64,000 nucleotides of DNA from Gammaproteobacteria bacterium (GCA_015487785.1 WFPC01000029.1:1-64000); one strand, 5' to 3'; numbered from the stretch's first letter, positions 41,501-55,407 are shown. Numbers and translations are program-made. Notes: a model not told the origin generated them from the sequence alone.

Positions 41501-42105
41501 ACAAGCGAATTCTCTGGATCTGCCTGGTGATGTTGAGCCTGTTGGCCGGCGGGGCACGGGCCGCCGTGGGCCCACAGCAACTGGTGCAGGAGACCTCCGC
41601 CAGGGTAATGGAAAAACTCAAGCAGGACGAGGCGCTGATCAAGTCTGATCCCAAGCATCTGATCGGTCTCATCGATCGCTACATCCTGCCCCATTTCGAT
41701 TTCGAGCGCATGGCGCGCTGGGTGCTGGGCAAATACTGGCGCAGGGCCACACCGGAGCAGCGGCAGCGTTTCGTCGAGGAGTTCCGTGCCCTGCTGGTGC
41801 GCACCTATGCCACCTCGCTGACCGACTTCGTCGACCAGCCCATCACCTATCTGCCGTTTCGGGATGACGTATCCAAGGGCGATGTCACGGTCAAGTCGGA
41901 GGTGGCCCAGCCGGGCGGCTTGCCGGTGCCCATCGATTATCGCCTGCACCTGAAAAACGGGGAATGGAAGGTCTACGACATCGTGATCGACGACGTGAGC
42001 TTGGTGGCCAATTACCGTTCCAGTTTTGCCCGCGAGATCAAGCGGCGGGGCATCCAGGGCCTGATCGAGCGTCTGGCCGAGCGCAACCGGAAAGTGAAGC
42101 AATGA
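41497..42105 (+). CDS. mlaC: periplasmic phospholipid-binding protein MlaC
   Basis: signal peptide; YILPHFDFERMARWVLGKYWRRATPEQRQRFVEEFRALLVRTYATSL. Confidence 0.95.
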   Translation: MNKRILWICLVMLSLLAGGARAAVGPQQLVQETSARVMEKLKQDEALIKSDPKHLIGLIDRYILPHFDFERMARWVLGKYWRRATPEQRQRFVEEFRALLVRTYATSLTDFVDQPITYLPFRDDVSKGDVTVKSEVAQPGGLPVPIDYRLHLKNGEWKVYDIVIDDVSLVANYRSSFAREIKRRGIQGLIERLAERNRKVKQ

Positions 42106-42407
42106 GTCAGCCCTCGCTGAGGTCTCACGGCGAGGGGCGTTATGTCCTGGCCGGTGAGCTGAGCTGGCAGACGGTGCCGGAGCTGTTGCGTCGGGCCGAG
42201 CTGCGCTTCGAACCCCAGGCCGGGCTGGTGATCGACCTGGCACAGGTGGAACGCTCCGACAGCGCCGGCCTGGCCCTGCTCACCGAGTGGTTGCGCCAGG
42301 CCCGTCGACAGGGTGCGAGGCTGAGTTTCGCCAATCTGCCCGAACAGATGCGCAGCCTGGCGCGGGTGTCGGGCGTGTTGGACATCCTGCCCCTGGAGGA
42401 AGCCTGA
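42102..42407 (+). CDS. mlaB: STAS-domain protein MlaB
   Basis: GLVIDLAQVERSDSAGLALLTEWLRQARRQG; overlaps mlaC by 4 bp. Confidence 0.9.
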   Translation: MSQPSLRSHGEGRYVLAGELSWQTVPELLRRAELRFEPQAGLVIDLAQVERSDSAGLALLTEWLRQARRQGARLSFANLPEQMRSLARVSGVLDILPLEEA

Positions 42408-42492
42408 GGCCGGCGCGGAAGTGTTGGCCGCTTTCCGCCAATCGGTGTTATCATCCCGGGTTTCCGCAAGTTTGAGCAATACAGCGTAGTCG

Positions 42493-44014
<1,522 letters not shown>

Positions 44015-44046
44015 GCCCCGGCCACACTGCAGGCAAGAGAAACACC

Positions 44047-44694
44047 ATGTCCGAGTCATTGACCATCGCCTTGTCCAAGGGGCGCATTTTCAAGGAAACC
44101 GTACCCCTGCTGGCGCGCGCCGGCATCGAGCCGGTGGAAGACCCCGAGCGCAGTCGCAAGCTGATCCTCGATACCAACCTGCCCCAGATGAAATTGGTCA
44201 TCGTGCGGGCCTCTGATGTGCCCACCTACGTGGAATACGGTGCCGCCGATCTGGGCGTGGCCGGCAAGGACGTGTTGCTGGAGCATGGTGGCGAAGGGGT
44301 CTATGAGCCGCTGGATCTGCGCATTGCGCGCTGTCGGCTGATGCTGGCCGAACGTCCGGGCCTGGCGCCACGGCCGGGGCGGCGGCGCATCGCCACCAAG
44401 TATGTGCAGTCGGCGCGGCGCTATTTCGCCGCCAAGGGCGAACAGGTGGAAATCATCAAGCTCTATGGTTCCATGGAGCTGGCCCCTCTGGTGGGGCTGG
44501 CCGAGGCCATCGTGGACGTGGTGGATACCGGCAACACCCTGCGCGCCAATGGCCTGGAACCCACCGAGCACATTGCCGACATCAGCTCGCGGCTGATCGT
44601 CAACAAGGCCGCCATGAAGACCAAGTCACGGGCGATCAAGGACTTCATCGCCCACATGCAGGCCGCAGTGGAAGACCTGAAGCAGAGCGCCTGA
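44047..44694 (+). CDS. hisG: ATP phosphoribosyltransferase, short form
   Basis: [18 protein letters not shown]; 215 aa without C-terminal regulatory domain. Confidence 0.96.
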   Translation: MSESLTIALSKGRIFKETVPLLARAGIEPVEDPERSRKLILDTNLPQMKLVIVRASDVPTYVEYGAADLGVAGKDVLLEHGGEGVYEPLDLRIARCRLMLAERPGLAPRPGRRRIATKYVQSARRYFAAKGEQVEIIKLYGSMELAPLVGLAEAIVDVVDTGNTLRANGLEPTEHIADISSRLIVNKAAMKTKSRAIKDFIAHMQAAVEDLKQSA

Positions 44695-44722
44695 TCCGCA
44701 GCAACCGTCAGAGAGAGTCAGC

Positions 44723-46021
44723 ATGATCGAACTGAAACAACTCGACAGCCAAAGCAAGGACTTCTGGCCCACCCTGGAGGCCCTGATCGATTGGGAGGGG
44801 GTATCCGATGCCCAGGTGATGGAGACTGTGAGCGCCATCCTGCGCGACGTGCGTCGTCGCGGAGATGCCGCGGTGATCGAATACACCAACCGTTTCGATC
44901 GCATGAACGTGCAGCGCATGGAGGAGTTGGAGATTCCGCGCGCCCGGCTACAGCAGGCGCTGGATGGCCTGGACGGCGAGCTGCGCCGGTTGCTGGAACA
45001 GGCGGCCGAGCGCATCCGTGCCTATCATCAGCGCCAGAAGGCCGAGTCCTGGACCTATACCGAAGCCGATGGCACCGTGTTGGGCCAGCAGGTCACTGCG
45101 GTGGACCGGGCCGGGCTGTACGTGCCTGGCGGCAAGGCGGCCTACCCCTCCTCGGTGCTGATGAATGCCATACCGGCCAAGGTGGCCGGAGTGCCGGAAC
45201 TCATCATGGTGGTACCCACCCCCGAGGGTGAACTCAACGAGCTGGTGTTGGCCGCGGCCCTGATTGCCGGGGTGGACCGGGTGTTCGCCATCGGTGGCGC
45301 CCAGGCGGTGGCGGCGCTGGCCTATGGCACCGAGACCGTGCCCCAGGTGGCTAAGATCGTGGGTCCCGGCAATATCTACGTGGCCACCGCCAAGCGCATG
45401 GTATTCGGCACCGTGGGCATCGACATGATCGCCGGGCCCTCGGAAATCCTGATCATCTGTGATGGTGGCACCGACCCCGACTGGATCGCCATGGACCTGT
45501 TCTCTCAGGCCGAGCACGACGAGGATGCCCAGGCCATCCTGGTCTGTCCCGACCAAGCCTACCTGCAGCGGGTGCGCGAGAGTATCGAGCGCTTGGCGCC
45601 ACAGATGGAGCGGGCCGAGATCATCGCCAAGTCCCTGGGCGCGCGCGCGGCTCTGATCAAGGTGCGTGACCTGGAGGAAGCCGCCGAGGTGGCCAATTTC
45701 GTCGCGCCCGAACATCTGGAGCTGTCGGTGGCCGATCCGCAGGGTCTGGTCAAGCGCATTCGCAATGCCGGCGCCATCTTCATGGGGCGTTATACCGCCG
45801 AGGCGGTGGGTGACTATTGCGCCGGGCCCAATCACGTCTTGCCCACCTCGCGCACCGCCCGTTTCAGCTCGCCGCTGGGGGTCTACGACTTCCAGAAGCG
45901 ATCCAGTCTCATCATGTGTTCCGCCGCCGGTGCCTCGGAGCTGGGCAAGATCGCCAGCAAGCTGGCCCGCGGGGAGGGGCTCACCGCCCATGCCCGCTCC
46001 GCCGAGTACCGGATCAAGTGA
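44723..46021 (+). CDS. hisD: histidinol dehydrogenase
   Basis: [45 protein letters not shown]. Confidence 0.98.
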   Translation: MIELKQLDSQSKDFWPTLEALIDWEGVSDAQVMETVSAILRDVRRRGDAAVIEYTNRFDRMNVQRMEELEIPRARLQQALDGLDGELRRLLEQAAERIRAYHQRQKAESWTYTEADGTVLGQQVTAVDRAGLYVPGGKAAYPSSVLMNAIPAKVAGVPELIMVVPTPEGELNELVLAAALIAGVDRVFAIGGAQAVAALAYGTETVPQVAKIVGPGNIYVATAKRMVFGTVGIDMIAGPSEILIICDGGTDPDWIAMDLFSQAEHDEDAQAILVCPDQAYLQRVRESIERLAPQMERAEIIAKSLGARAALIKVRDLEEAAEVANFVAPEHLELSVADPQGLVKRIRNAGAIFMGRYTAEAVGDYCAGPNHVLPTSRTARFSSPLGVYDFQKRSSLIMCSAAGASELGKIASKLARGEGLTAHARSAEYRIK

Positions 46022-46022
46022 C

Positions 46023-47132
46023 ATGAACGCGGACCTGGTACAGCGCTGGATTCGTCCGCAGCTCCGGGAGCTGCGGGCCTATCATGTGCCCGAGGCCAGC
46101 GGCCTGGTCAAGCTCGACGCCATGGAAAACCCCTATCCACTGCCCACCGAACTGGTGGATACCTGGCTGGAGACCCTGCGAGGCGCTGAACTCAACCGCT
46201 ATCCCGACCCCCAGGCGGCGGCGCTCAAGGCGCGGCTGCGCGAAAGCCAGGGCGTGCCTGCCGACAGCGGGCTGTTGCTGGGCAATGGTTCCGACGAACT
46301 GATCCAGCTCCTGGCGCTGGCGCTGGCCGGGCCGGGGCGCGGCCTGCTGACGGTGGAGCCCGGCTTCGCCATGTATCGCCTGATCGCCCGTTTCTGTGGC
46401 CTGGACTACCACGGGGTGAGCCTGCGGGAGGATTTCAGCCTGGACCTGCCGGCATTGCTGACAGCCATCGAACGCCGGCAGCCGGCCCTGGTGTTTTTGG
46501 CCTATCCCAACAATCCCACCGGCAACCTGTTCGATCGCGCGGCGGTGGAACACATCATCCAGGCCAGTCCTGGCCTGGTGGTGATCGACGAGGCCTATCA
46601 CGCCTTCGCCGAGGACAGTTGGCTGGCCAGGGTGAGCGAATACCCCAACCTGGTGGTGATGCGCACCTTGTCCAAGATGGGTCTGGCCGGCCTGCGGTTG
46701 GGCTTCATGGTGGCCGATCCGGCCTGGGTGGCTGAGTTTGACAAGTTGCGCCTGCCCTATAACATCAACGTGTTGACGCAGCTCAGCGCGGAATTCGCCC
46801 TGCGTCACGCAGAAGTGTTCCAGCAGCAGACCGCGCTCATCCGGGCCCAGCGCGACAGCTTGTTCGCGGCCTTGCAGGACATACCCGGCGTACAGCCCTA
46901 TCCCAGCCGGGCGAACTTCATCCTGTTTCGCCTGTCTGCCGGTGGAGCGGACGAGGTGTTCGAGGCCCTGCGGGAGGCCGGCATCCTGATCAAGAATCTG
47001 CACGGGGCCGGGGGCCTGCTGCGGGATTGCCTGCGGGTGACGGTGGGTACGCAAGAGGAGAATGCCGCCTTCGTGCGGGCATTGAAGACGATAATGGCGG
47101 GCCGCGATCTGGCCCGCGCAGGAGGACTGTAA
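46023..47132 (+). CDS. hisC: histidinol-phosphate aminotransferase
   Basis: LVKLDAMENPYPLP; RTLSKMGLAGLRLGFM. Confidence 0.96.
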   Translation: MNADLVQRWIRPQLRELRAYHVPEASGLVKLDAMENPYPLPTELVDTWLETLRGAELNRYPDPQAAALKARLRESQGVPADSGLLLGNGSDELIQLLALALAGPGRGLLTVEPGFAMYRLIARFCGLDYHGVSLREDFSLDLPALLTAIERRQPALVFLAYPNNPTGNLFDRAAVEHIIQASPGLVVIDEAYHAFAEDSWLARVSEYPNLVVMRTLSKMGLAGLRLGFMVADPAWVAEFDKLRLPYNINVLTQLSAEFALRHAEVFQQQTALIRAQRDSLFAALQDIPGVQPYPSRANFILFRLSAGGADEVFEALREAGILIKNLHGAGGLLRDCLRVTVGTQEENAAFVRALKTIMAGRDLARAGGL

Positions 47133-47135
47133 GCC

Positions 47136-47726
47136 ATGGCGCGCAAGGCAAGTGTCAGTCGCAATACCCTGGAGACCCAGATCGAGGTCAGCCTGGATCT
47201 CGACGGCGAGGGGCGTTCGCAACTGGATACCGGGGTGCCCTTTCTGGAACACATGCTGGACCAGGTGGCCCGCCATGGCCTGATCGATCTCGCCATCAGC
47301 GCCCGCGGTGATCTGCACATCGATGCCCATCACACGGTGGAAGACATCGGCATCACCCTGGGGCAGGCCATGGCCCGGGCGCTGGGGGACAAGAAGGGCC
47401 TGTGCCGCTACGGTCATGCCTACGTACCCCTGGACGAGGCTCTCAGCCGGGTGGTGATCGATTTCTCCGGGCGTCCGGGGTTGGTGTTCGCGGTGGAGTT
47501 TCCCCGTGCCAGCATTGGTGGTTTCGACACCGAGCTGTTCCATGAATTCTTCCAGGGCTTCGTCAATCACGCCCAGGCCACCGTGCACGTGGACTGTCTG
47601 CGCGGACGTAACGCCCACCATATCGCCGAGACGGTGTTCAAGGCCTTCGGCCGGGCCCTGCGCATGGCCCTGACCTCGGATCCGCGCATGAGCGGCGTGG
47701 TGCCATCCACCAAGGGCAGTCTCTGA
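47136..47726 (+). CDS. hisB: imidazoleglycerol-phosphate dehydratase (monofunctional)
   Basis: [35 protein letters not shown]. Confidence 0.97.
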   Translation: MARKASVSRNTLETQIEVSLDLDGEGRSQLDTGVPFLEHMLDQVARHGLIDLAISARGDLHIDAHHTVEDIGITLGQAMARALGDKKGLCRYGHAYVPLDEALSRVVIDFSGRPGLVFAVEFPRASIGGFDTELFHEFFQGFVNHAQATVHVDCLRGRNAHHIAETVFKAFGRALRMALTSDPRMSGVVPSTKGSL

Positions 47727-47736
47727 GAGTTCAAAC

Positions 47737-48384
47737 ATGGGCAGTATTGCAGTGATCGACTACGGCCTGGGCAACCTGCACTCGGTGGCCAAAGCGCTGG
47801 AACAGGTGAGCGAGGGCGCGCGCGTGCGCATCACCTCGGACCCGGCCGAGGTGACGGCCGCCGAGCGGGTGGTTTTCCCCGGGGTCGGCGCCATTCGCGA
47901 CTGCATGGATGGCCTGCGTCGGCATGGCCTGGACGAGGCCCTGCGCGAGGCAGTGGCGGCGGGTAAACCCTTGCTGGGTATCTGCGTGGGCATGCAGGCC
48001 CTGATGCGGGCCAGCGAGGAAAACGGCGGCACCCAATGCCTGGGTCTGCTGCCTGGACAGGTGCGCTTCTTCGGTACCGGGCAGCGCGATCCACACACCG
48101 GCGCGCGGCTGAAGATTCCCCACATGGGCTGGAACCAGGTACACCAGACCCGCACCCATGCGTTGTGGACGGGAATCGAGCAAGACAGCCGGTTCTATTT
48201 CGTGCACAGTTATTTCGTGGACCTTCCCGCGGCCGACCAGGTGGCGGGTGAAACCCACTACGGCAGGCGTTTTTGCTCGGCGGTGGCCAGCGGCGCCCTG
48301 TTTGCGGTGCAGTTCCACCCGGAGAAGAGTCAGCATGCGGGGTTGAGACTATTGGCCAACTTCACCCGTTGGCAGGGCGACTGA
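47737..48384 (+). CDS. hisH: imidazole glycerol phosphate synthase subunit HisH
   Basis: [37 protein letters not shown]. Confidence 0.97.
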   Translation: MGSIAVIDYGLGNLHSVAKALEQVSEGARVRITSDPAEVTAAERVVFPGVGAIRDCMDGLRRHGLDEALREAVAAGKPLLGICVGMQALMRASEENGGTQCLGLLPGQVRFFGTGQRDPHTGARLKIPHMGWNQVHQTRTHALWTGIEQDSRFYFVHSYFVDLPAADQVAGETHYGRRFCSAVASGALFAVQFHPEKSQHAGLRLLANFTRWQGD

Positions 48385-48399
48385 GGACGAGGCAAGGCG

Positions 48400-49137
48400 A
48401 TGCTGGTGATTCCTGCGATTGATCTCAAAGATGGCAAATGTGTGCGGCTGCGCCAGGGCGACATGGCCGACGAAACCATTTACGACGACGACCCGGTGGA
48501 AGTGGCGCGGCGCTGGGTGGAGGCCGGTGCGCAGCGCTTGCACCTGGTGGACCTCAATGGCGCCTTCGCCGGGCGTCCGGTCAACGGCGCGGTGATTCGG
48601 CGCATCGCCGACACCTTTCCCGAAGTGCCCATACAGGTAGGCGGAGGCATCCGCGACGAGGACACCGTGCAGGCCTATCTGGACGCTGGTGTGCAATACG
48701 TCATCATCGGTACCCAGGCCATCAATGCGCCGCATTTCGTCGAGGACATCTGCATGGAATTCCCCAGCCACATCATCGTCGGGCTCGATGCCAAGAACGG
48801 CAAGGTGGCCATCGACGGCTGGTCCAAGTTGTCCCATCACGATGTCATCGACATGGCCCAGCGTTTCGAGCAAATGGGGGTGGAGGCCATCATCTATACC
48901 GATATCAGTCGCGACGGCATGCTGAGCGGGGTCAATATCGAGGCCACCGTGGCCCTGGCGCGTGCCATTCGTATTCCGGTGATCGCCTCCGGCGGCATCA
49001 CCAACCTCGACGACATTCGCGCCCTGCTGGCGGTGGAAGACGAGGGCATCAGCGGTGCCATCACCGGTCGTGCCATCTACGAGGGTACCCTGGACTTTGT
49101 CGAGGCCCAGCAACTGGCCTCCGGTGGCGTCGGCTGA
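48400..49137 (+). CDS. hisA: phosphoribosylformimino-5-aminoimidazole carboxamide ribotide isomerase
   Basis: [22 protein letters not shown]. Confidence 0.97.
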   Translation: MLVIPAIDLKDGKCVRLRQGDMADETIYDDDPVEVARRWVEAGAQRLHLVDLNGAFAGRPVNGAVIRRIADTFPEVPIQVGGGIRDEDTVQAYLDAGVQYVIIGTQAINAPHFVEDICMEFPSHIIVGLDAKNGKVAIDGWSKLSHHDVIDMAQRFEQMGVEAIIYTDISRDGMLSGVNIEATVALARAIRIPVIASGGITNLDDIRALLAVEDEGISGAITGRAIYEGTLDFVEAQQLASGGVG

Positions 49138-49898
49138 TGGGATTGGCCAAGCGCATCATTCCCTGCCTGGACGTGGATGCGGGCCGGGTGGTCAAGGGCG
49201 TGCAGTTCGTCGACATCCGCGACGCCGGTGATCCGGTGGAGGTGGCGCGGCGCTACGACGAGCAGGGCGCCGACGAGATCACCTTTCTCGACATCACCGC
49301 CAGCTCCGAGCGCCGCGACACCATGGCGCACGTGGTGGAGGAGGTGGCCAGCCAGGTTTTCATTCCACTCACTGTGGGCGGAGGCATCCGCGAGGTGGGC
49401 GACATTCACCGCATGCTGCACGCCGGCGCCGACAAGGTGGCCATCAATACCGCCGCGGTGTTCCGCCCGGAATTCGTGCGCGAGGCCGCCGAGCGATTCG
49501 GTTCCCAGTGCATCGTGGTGGCCATCGACGCCAAGCAGGTGGGCGAGGCGCGCTGGGAGATCTTCACCCACGGTGGTCGCAAGCCCACAGGCATCGACGC
49601 GGTGGAATGGGCGCGGCGGATGGTGGAGCTGGGTGCCGGCGAGATCCTGCTTACCAGCATGGATCGCGATGGTACCAAGAACGGCTTCGACCTGGCGCTG
49701 ACCCGACGGGTAAGCGATGCGGTGTCGGTGCCGGTGATCGCCTCCGGCGGCGTGGGCAATCTCGATCACCTGGTAGAGGGGGTGTTGCAGGGCGGCGCCG
49801 ACGCGGTGCTGGCGGCGAGCATTTTCCATTTCGGCGAATACAGTATCGAACAGGCCAAGCGGCACATGCAGGCCGCCGGCATCGAGGTGAGGCTGTGA
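49137..49898 (+). CDS. hisF: imidazole glycerol phosphate synthase subunit HisF
   Basis: [48 protein letters not shown]; start overlaps the hisA stop. Confidence 0.98.
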   Translation: MGLAKRIIPCLDVDAGRVVKGVQFVDIRDAGDPVEVARRYDEQGADEITFLDITASSERRDTMAHVVEEVASQVFIPLTVGGGIREVGDIHRMLHAGADKVAINTAAVFRPEFVREAAERFGSQCIVVAIDAKQVGEARWEIFTHGGRKPTGIDAVEWARRMVELGAGEILLTSMDRDGTKNGFDLALTRRVSDAVSVPVIASGGVGNLDHLVEGVLQGGADAVLAASIFHFGEYSIEQAKRHMQAAGIEVRL

Positions 49899-50284
49899 GC
49901 GTGGCCTGGCTGGAGCAGGTACGATGGAGCGAGGCCGGCCTGGTGCCCGTCATCGCCCAGGATGCCCACAGCGGGCGCGTCCTGATGCTGGCCTGGATGA
50001 ATCGCGAAGCCCTGCTGGAGACCGCGCGCAGCGGCCAGGCGGTGTACTGGTCGCGCTCGCGGGGCCGCCTGTGGCGCAAGGGCGAGAGTTCCGGCCATCG
50101 GCAACAGGTGGTGGACATCCGCCTGGACTGCGATGGCGACGCCATCCTGCTGCAGGTGGAGCAGCGTGGCGGCATTGCCTGTCACACCGGGCGCGAGAGC
50201 TGTTTCTACCGTGGTCTGCGCGATGAGGCCTGGCAAACCCTGGACGCGGTGATCAAGTCACCGGACGAGATCTATTCATCATGA
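49895..50284 (+). CDS. hisI: phosphoribosyl-AMP cyclohydrolase
   Basis: [47 protein letters not shown] start. Confidence 0.95.
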   Translation: MSVAWLEQVRWSEAGLVPVIAQDAHSGRVLMLAWMNREALLETARSGQAVYWSRSRGRLWRKGESSGHRQQVVDIRLDCDGDAILLQVEQRGGIACHTGRESCFYRGLRDEAWQTLDAVIKSPDEIYSS

Positions 50285-50601
50285 GCGACATACTGGAACG
50301 ATTGGCAGCGGTGCTGGAACAACGCAAGAGTGCCGCTCCCGACAGCTCCTACGTGGCGGGCCTGTACCACAAGGGGCTGGATGAAATACTGAAAAAACTC
50401 GGCGAGGAAGCGGCGGAGACACTCATTGCCGCCAAGAACGGCGAGCCGGAGCAGATCATCTACGAAACCGCGGATCTGTGGTTCCACAGCCTGGTGCTGT
50501 TGGCCCAGCAAGGCCTGGGGCCGGGGCAGGTGCTGGCCGAGCTGGAACGCCGTTTCGGCCTGTCCGGGCTGGAGGAAAAGGCGGCGCGCGGAGGCGACTG
50601 A
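50281..50601 (+). CDS. hisE: phosphoribosyl-ATP diphosphatase
   Basis: [31 protein letters not shown]. Confidence 0.95.
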   Translation: MSDILERLAAVLEQRKSAAPDSSYVAGLYHKGLDEILKKLGEEAAETLIAAKNGEPEQIIYETADLWFHSLVLLAQQGLGPGQVLAELERRFGLSGLEEKAARGGD

Positions 50602-50664
50602 GCCGGGCATGATGTGCCGCGTATGGTATAGTTCACCGAATCGACAATTCTAGGAGATGAATTC

Positions 50665-50928
50665 ATGGGTGGAATTAGCATTTGGCAACTGCTGATCATC
50701 TTGCTGATCGTGCTGGTCCTGTTCGGCGCCAAGAAACTGCGCACCCTGGGTGGCGACCTGGGTTCGGCGGTCAAGGGTTTCCGCAATGCGATGAAGGAAG
50801 GCGAGGAAGACGAGATTGCCAAAACCCCCAAGGGCCAGTTGGAACAACAGGACAAGGGGCAGGTGATCAACGTCGAGGTCAGCAAGGAACAGGAAACCGC
50901 TTCTCCGCAGGACAAGGACAAGGCCTGA
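50665..50928 (+). CDS. tatA: Sec-independent protein translocase subunit TatA
   Basis: [43 protein letters not shown]. Confidence 0.96.
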   Translation: MGGISIWQLLIILLIVLVLFGAKKLRTLGGDLGSAVKGFRNAMKEGEEDEIAKTPKGQLEQQDKGQVINVEVSKEQETASPQDKDKA

Positions 50929-50967
50929 GCGGGTCGCCGCCGAGCTGGCGGATGACGACGATGCATC

Positions 50968-51345
50968 ATGTTTGACATCGGATTCTGGGAAATCACCCTG
51001 ATCTGCGTGGTGGCCCTGCTGGTGGTGGGCCCGGAACGTTTCCCCGGTTTGGTGCGGGGTGCGGGTTATTGGCTGGGCCGTTTCCGGCAGATGGCCAGCA
51101 ACATGAAGGCGGAATTCCAGGCCGAACTGGACAAGGCCGAGCAGCTCAAGCGCCTGATGGAAGAGCAGGAAGAAATCATGCAGCGGCACATCCTGCCGCC
51201 AGACGAGGTGGTGGGCGAGGAGGACGAGGCCGCGCGCAAGCCACGGCCGGTGGCGGCCTCCGGCAGCCCGCCCAGCCCCGTTGCCGGTGAGCGTTCCGGT
51301 GGCGAGAGCGACAGCAAAGATGTAGACCGTGAGCGAAAAGCCTAA
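50968..51345 (+). CDS. tatB: Sec-independent protein translocase subunit TatB
   Basis: [40 protein letters not shown]. Confidence 0.95.
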   Translation: MFDIGFWEITLICVVALLVVGPERFPGLVRGAGYWLGRFRQMASNMKAEFQAELDKAEQLKRLMEEQEEIMQRHILPPDEVVGEEDEAARKPRPVAASGSPPSPVAGERSGGESDSKDVDRERKA

Positions 51346-52183
51346 ACTGCCTCCCCATACCCAGGACATGCCCCTGGTCGCTCACCTGGTGGAGCTGCGC
51401 GACCGCCTGCTGCGCGCCATTGCCGCGGTATTGGTGATTTTCCTGGTTCTGATCCCTTTCGCCAACGAACTCTACACCGCTCTGGCCGAGCCCCTGATGG
51501 CGCATTTGCCGGAGAACAACTCCATGATCGCCACGGAAGTGGCCTCGCCCTTTCTCACGCCCTTCAAGCTGACCCTGGTCTTGTCCATTTTTCTGGCCAT
51601 GCCGTTTCTGCTCTACCAGGTATGGGCCTTCGTGGCCCCGGGGCTCTACCGGCACGAAAAACGCCTGATGATGCCCCTACTGGTATCCAGCACCGTCTTG
51701 TTCTACGGCGGGGCGGCGTTTGCCTACTTCGTGGTGTTTCCGGTGGTATTCGGTTTCTTCACCAGTGTGGCGCCCGAGGGCGTGGCGGTGATGACCGACA
51801 TCAGCAAATACCTCGATTTCGTGCTGAAGATGTTCTTTGCCTTCGGCCTGGCCTTCGAAGTGCCCATTGCCACCATCGCCCTGGTGTGGATGGGGGTGAC
51901 CACGCCCGAGGCCCTGGCGGCCAAGCGTCCCTACATCATCATCGCCGCCTTCGTGCTGGGCATGTTGCTGACACCACCGGACGTGATCTCCCAAAGCCTG
52001 CTGGCGGTGCCCATGATCCTGTTGTTCGAGCTGGGTCTGTTCTTCTCCCGCATCGTGTTGCGCCAGCGTCGGCAGCGCGAGGCTGAGGAGGCCGGGGACG
52101 ACGAGCTGGAACAGGAATTCGAGCGTGCCCGCCGCGAGGAAGCCGGCCTGAACGAAGACGCCTCGCGCGACAAGGACGCCTGA
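51329..52183 (+). CDS. tatC: Sec-independent protein translocase subunit TatC
   Basis: [37 protein letters not shown]. Confidence 0.97.
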   Translation: MSEKPKLPPHTQDMPLVAHLVELRDRLLRAIAAVLVIFLVLIPFANELYTALAEPLMAHLPENNSMIATEVASPFLTPFKLTLVLSIFLAMPFLLYQVWAFVAPGLYRHEKRLMMPLLVSSTVLFYGGAAFAYFVVFPVVFGFFTSVAPEGVAVMTDISKYLDFVLKMFFAFGLAFEVPIATIALVWMGVTTPEALAAKRPYIIIAAFVLGMLLTPPDVISQSLLAVPMILLFELGLFFSRIVLRQRRQREAEEAGDDELEQEFERARREEAGLNEDASRDKDA

Positions 52184-52201
52184 TCGACAGCGGCGCGCCT
52201 G

Positions 52202-53392
<1,191 letters not shown>

Positions 53393-53520
53393 ACCGGATT
53401 CCCCGTTGCGAGGGGGTAGGTTCGCACACTCACCGGGCATGTTCAAACGTGCCCGGGCATCGCTGGATTTCGTCGGGCGGATTACGCATGATCAGAGTTT
53501 TCGGCGAGGAGGAATGAGCC

Positions 53521-54279
53521 ATGGTTGCCTTGCATGAACTGGTGTCGCACTGCGACACGTTGCTGGAGGTGGAGCGCTTCAAGGACTACTGTCCCAATGG
53601 TCTGCAAGTCGAGGGACGTGCCCAGGTGGGCAGAATCCTGCTGGGGGTGACGGCCTCGCAGGCCCTGATCGACAGGGCGGTGGCCCTGGACGTGGACGCG
53701 GTATTGGTGCATCACGGATTTTTCTGGAAGGGCGAGGCGCAGCCCATCGTCGGCATCAAGGCGCGGCGCATCGGTGCCCTGATGCGGGCCAATATCAGTC
53801 TGCTGGCCTATCACCTACCCCTGGATGCCCATCCCGAGCTGGGCAACAATTACCAGCTTGCGGAACGGCTGGGATTTGAAGTGGAAGGTGTGTTTGGCCG
53901 CATAGGCGAGATCGAGATCGGGCTCTACGGCAAGCTGGCATCGCCCATGAGCGGCGAGAAGTTGGCACTACATATCAGCGAAAAACTTCAGCGCGACCCC
54001 GTCCATATTGCAGCCTGTCCGCGTCCTCTGCGGAAAATCGCCTGGTGCACCGGGGGGGCGCAGAGCTATTTCGAGGCGGCCATTGGTTTGGGTGTGGATG
54101 CCTTTGTCACCGGCGAGATTTCCGAGCCCAATTATCATCTGGCGCTGGAGCACGAAGTGGATTTCTTTGCCGCCGGTCACAATGCCACGGAGCGCTATGG
54201 CGTGCAGGCGCTGGGAAACTATTTGTCGAAACGTTTCGATGTGCAATGCACTTTTTTCGAGCTTGCCAACCCGGCCTGA
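53521..54279 (+). CDS. Nif3-like dinuclear metal center protein (YbgI family)
   Basis: DYCPNGLQVEGRAQVGRILLGVTASQALIDRAVALDVDAVLVHHGFFW. Confidence 0.92.
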   Translation: MVALHELVSHCDTLLEVERFKDYCPNGLQVEGRAQVGRILLGVTASQALIDRAVALDVDAVLVHHGFFWKGEAQPIVGIKARRIGALMRANISLLAYHLPLDAHPELGNNYQLAERLGFEVEGVFGRIGEIEIGLYGKLASPMSGEKLALHISEKLQRDPVHIAACPRPLRKIAWCTGGAQSYFEAAIGLGVDAFVTGEISEPNYHLALEHEVDFFAAGHNATERYGVQALGNYLSKRFDVQCTFFELANPA

Positions 54280-54427
54280 AGCGCGTCAGCCCTAAGCGGG
54301 AAAAATCTTTTCAGATCAATGGTGGTAGTGGGAATGATTGCGCTTTCGTTTTGTTTTCAATTCACTAAATCAGTGATTTCTAATATTTTTTTAGGCATTA
54401 TTTTGGTGCAAAAACCCAGCAAAATAA

Positions 54428-54477
54428 TTGACAACTTCCGTTGACAATGCGCTTTTGGATGGTCTAGCATCGGGACC
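54428..54477 (+). promoter_or_regulatory. putative promoter region of the act operon with tandem TTGACA boxes
   Basis: aaTTGACAacttccgTTGACAatgcgcttttggatggTCTAGCAT in an AT-rich intergenic region. Confidence 0.45.
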
Positions 54478-54519
54478 AATAGAATCTTTTGATGGCTAAT
54501 TTGAGCCAATTAATGATAC

Positions 54520-54535
54520 ATCAGAATATTCTGAT
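54520..54535. promoter_or_regulatory. 16-bp perfect palindrome upstream of the act operon
   Basis: ATCAGAATATTCTGAT. Confidence 0.6.
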
Positions 54536-54573
54536 ATAGAGATTTTGCATTGTTTCTTTGAGGGAGGAAATCA

Positions 54574-54636
54574 ATGAATCAGTCCGCGGCGGCTCTGCCC
54601 GCTCTCCTGGATGCTGGGAGTCTAGTCACTCGTTAG
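54574..54636 (+). CDS. putative 20-codon leader/upstream ORF with strong RBS
   Basis: AGGGAGGAAATCA-ATG; MNQSAAALPALLDAGSLVTR-TAG. Confidence 0.35.
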   Translation: MNQSAAALPALLDAGSLVTR

Positions 54637-54673
54637 CTGGGTGAGTCAATCACCGTTTTGTTGCGCTTCTACT

Positions 54674-54705
54674 GCAGAATGATTCTGCGGAGGGGTGGTT
54701 TTTTT
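54674..54705 (+). other. hairpin and T-run in the actA leader
   Basis: GCAGAA-tga-TTCTGC followed 10 nt later by TTTTTTT. Confidence 0.4.
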
Positions 54706-54756
54706 CTTTTGTGTTGCACAGGAAGTTTGTCAGCTTCAACCAATCGAGGTAAGGAA

Positions 54757-55407
54757 ATGCAATTTGCGAACCGAACCAGTCTGAATAATGCCGCTGCTGT
54801 CAGCATTAGAAGATTGCAGGCGAAATTAGTTCAATGCGGCAAGCCGTTCTACCTGCTGATGGCGCTTGCCGTCATGGCCTTGCTGCCGCTGACGGCCATG
54901 GCCGAGCTGCCGGTGCCCAGTCACATCACCCCGCCGCCGGGCGAGCACGAGGGCGAGCACGTGCCGCAGCCCATCGAGTTTCCGCACGACCGGCACGTGA
55001 AAGACATGAAGATCAATTGCATGTATTGCCACACCTATGCGCGTCGCAGCAAGGTGGCCGGTATTCCTCCCACCAGCAAGTGCATGGGATGCCACAAGGT
55101 GATCGCCACCGATCGGCCGCGCATCCAGAAGCTGACCGAATACTGGGAGAAAGGCGAGTCGCCGCGCTGGAAGAAGGTGCACGACGTACCTGACTACGTT
55201 CATTTCACCCACGAGAAACACATTCGCAAGTTCGTTTTCGATGCCGACTTTCCGGTGGAGGACGTGCAGCAGGTGTGCGGTGTCTGTCATGGCGAGGTTC
55301 GCGAGATGACGGTGGCGGAGAAGAAAAAACCGCTGAACATGGGTTTCTGTCGTCGGTGTCATGAGGCCAATGGCGGTCCTGGCGATTGCTGGAAGTGTCA
55401 TAAATAA
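54757..55407 (+). CDS. actA: Alternative Complex III pentaheme cytochrome c subunit ActA
   Basis: five CXXCH motifs (CMYCH, CMGCH, CGVCH, CRRCH, CWKCH); N-terminal TM/signal; operon context. Confidence 0.88.
   Translation: MQFANRTSLNNAAAVSIRRLQAKLVQCGKPFYLLMALAVMALLPLTAMAELPVPSHITPPPGEHEGEHVPQPIEFPHDRHVKDMKINCMYCHTYARRSKVAGIPPTSKCMGCHKVIATDRPRIQKLTEYWEKGESPRWKKVHDVPDYVHFTHEKHIRKFVFDADFPVEDVQQVCGVCHGEVREMTVAEKKKPLNMGFCRRCHEANGGPGDCWKCHK

Noticed and set aside
46014-47738. 574-aa minus-strand ORF opposite hisC-hisB
   Set aside because: Antisense artefact; his genes on the plus strand are clear.
54658-54756. N-terminal extension of actA in the ORF track (TTG start at 54658)
   Set aside because: The region contains the hairpin and T-run; the ATG at 54757, preceded by an AAGGAA-like RBS, is a better start.
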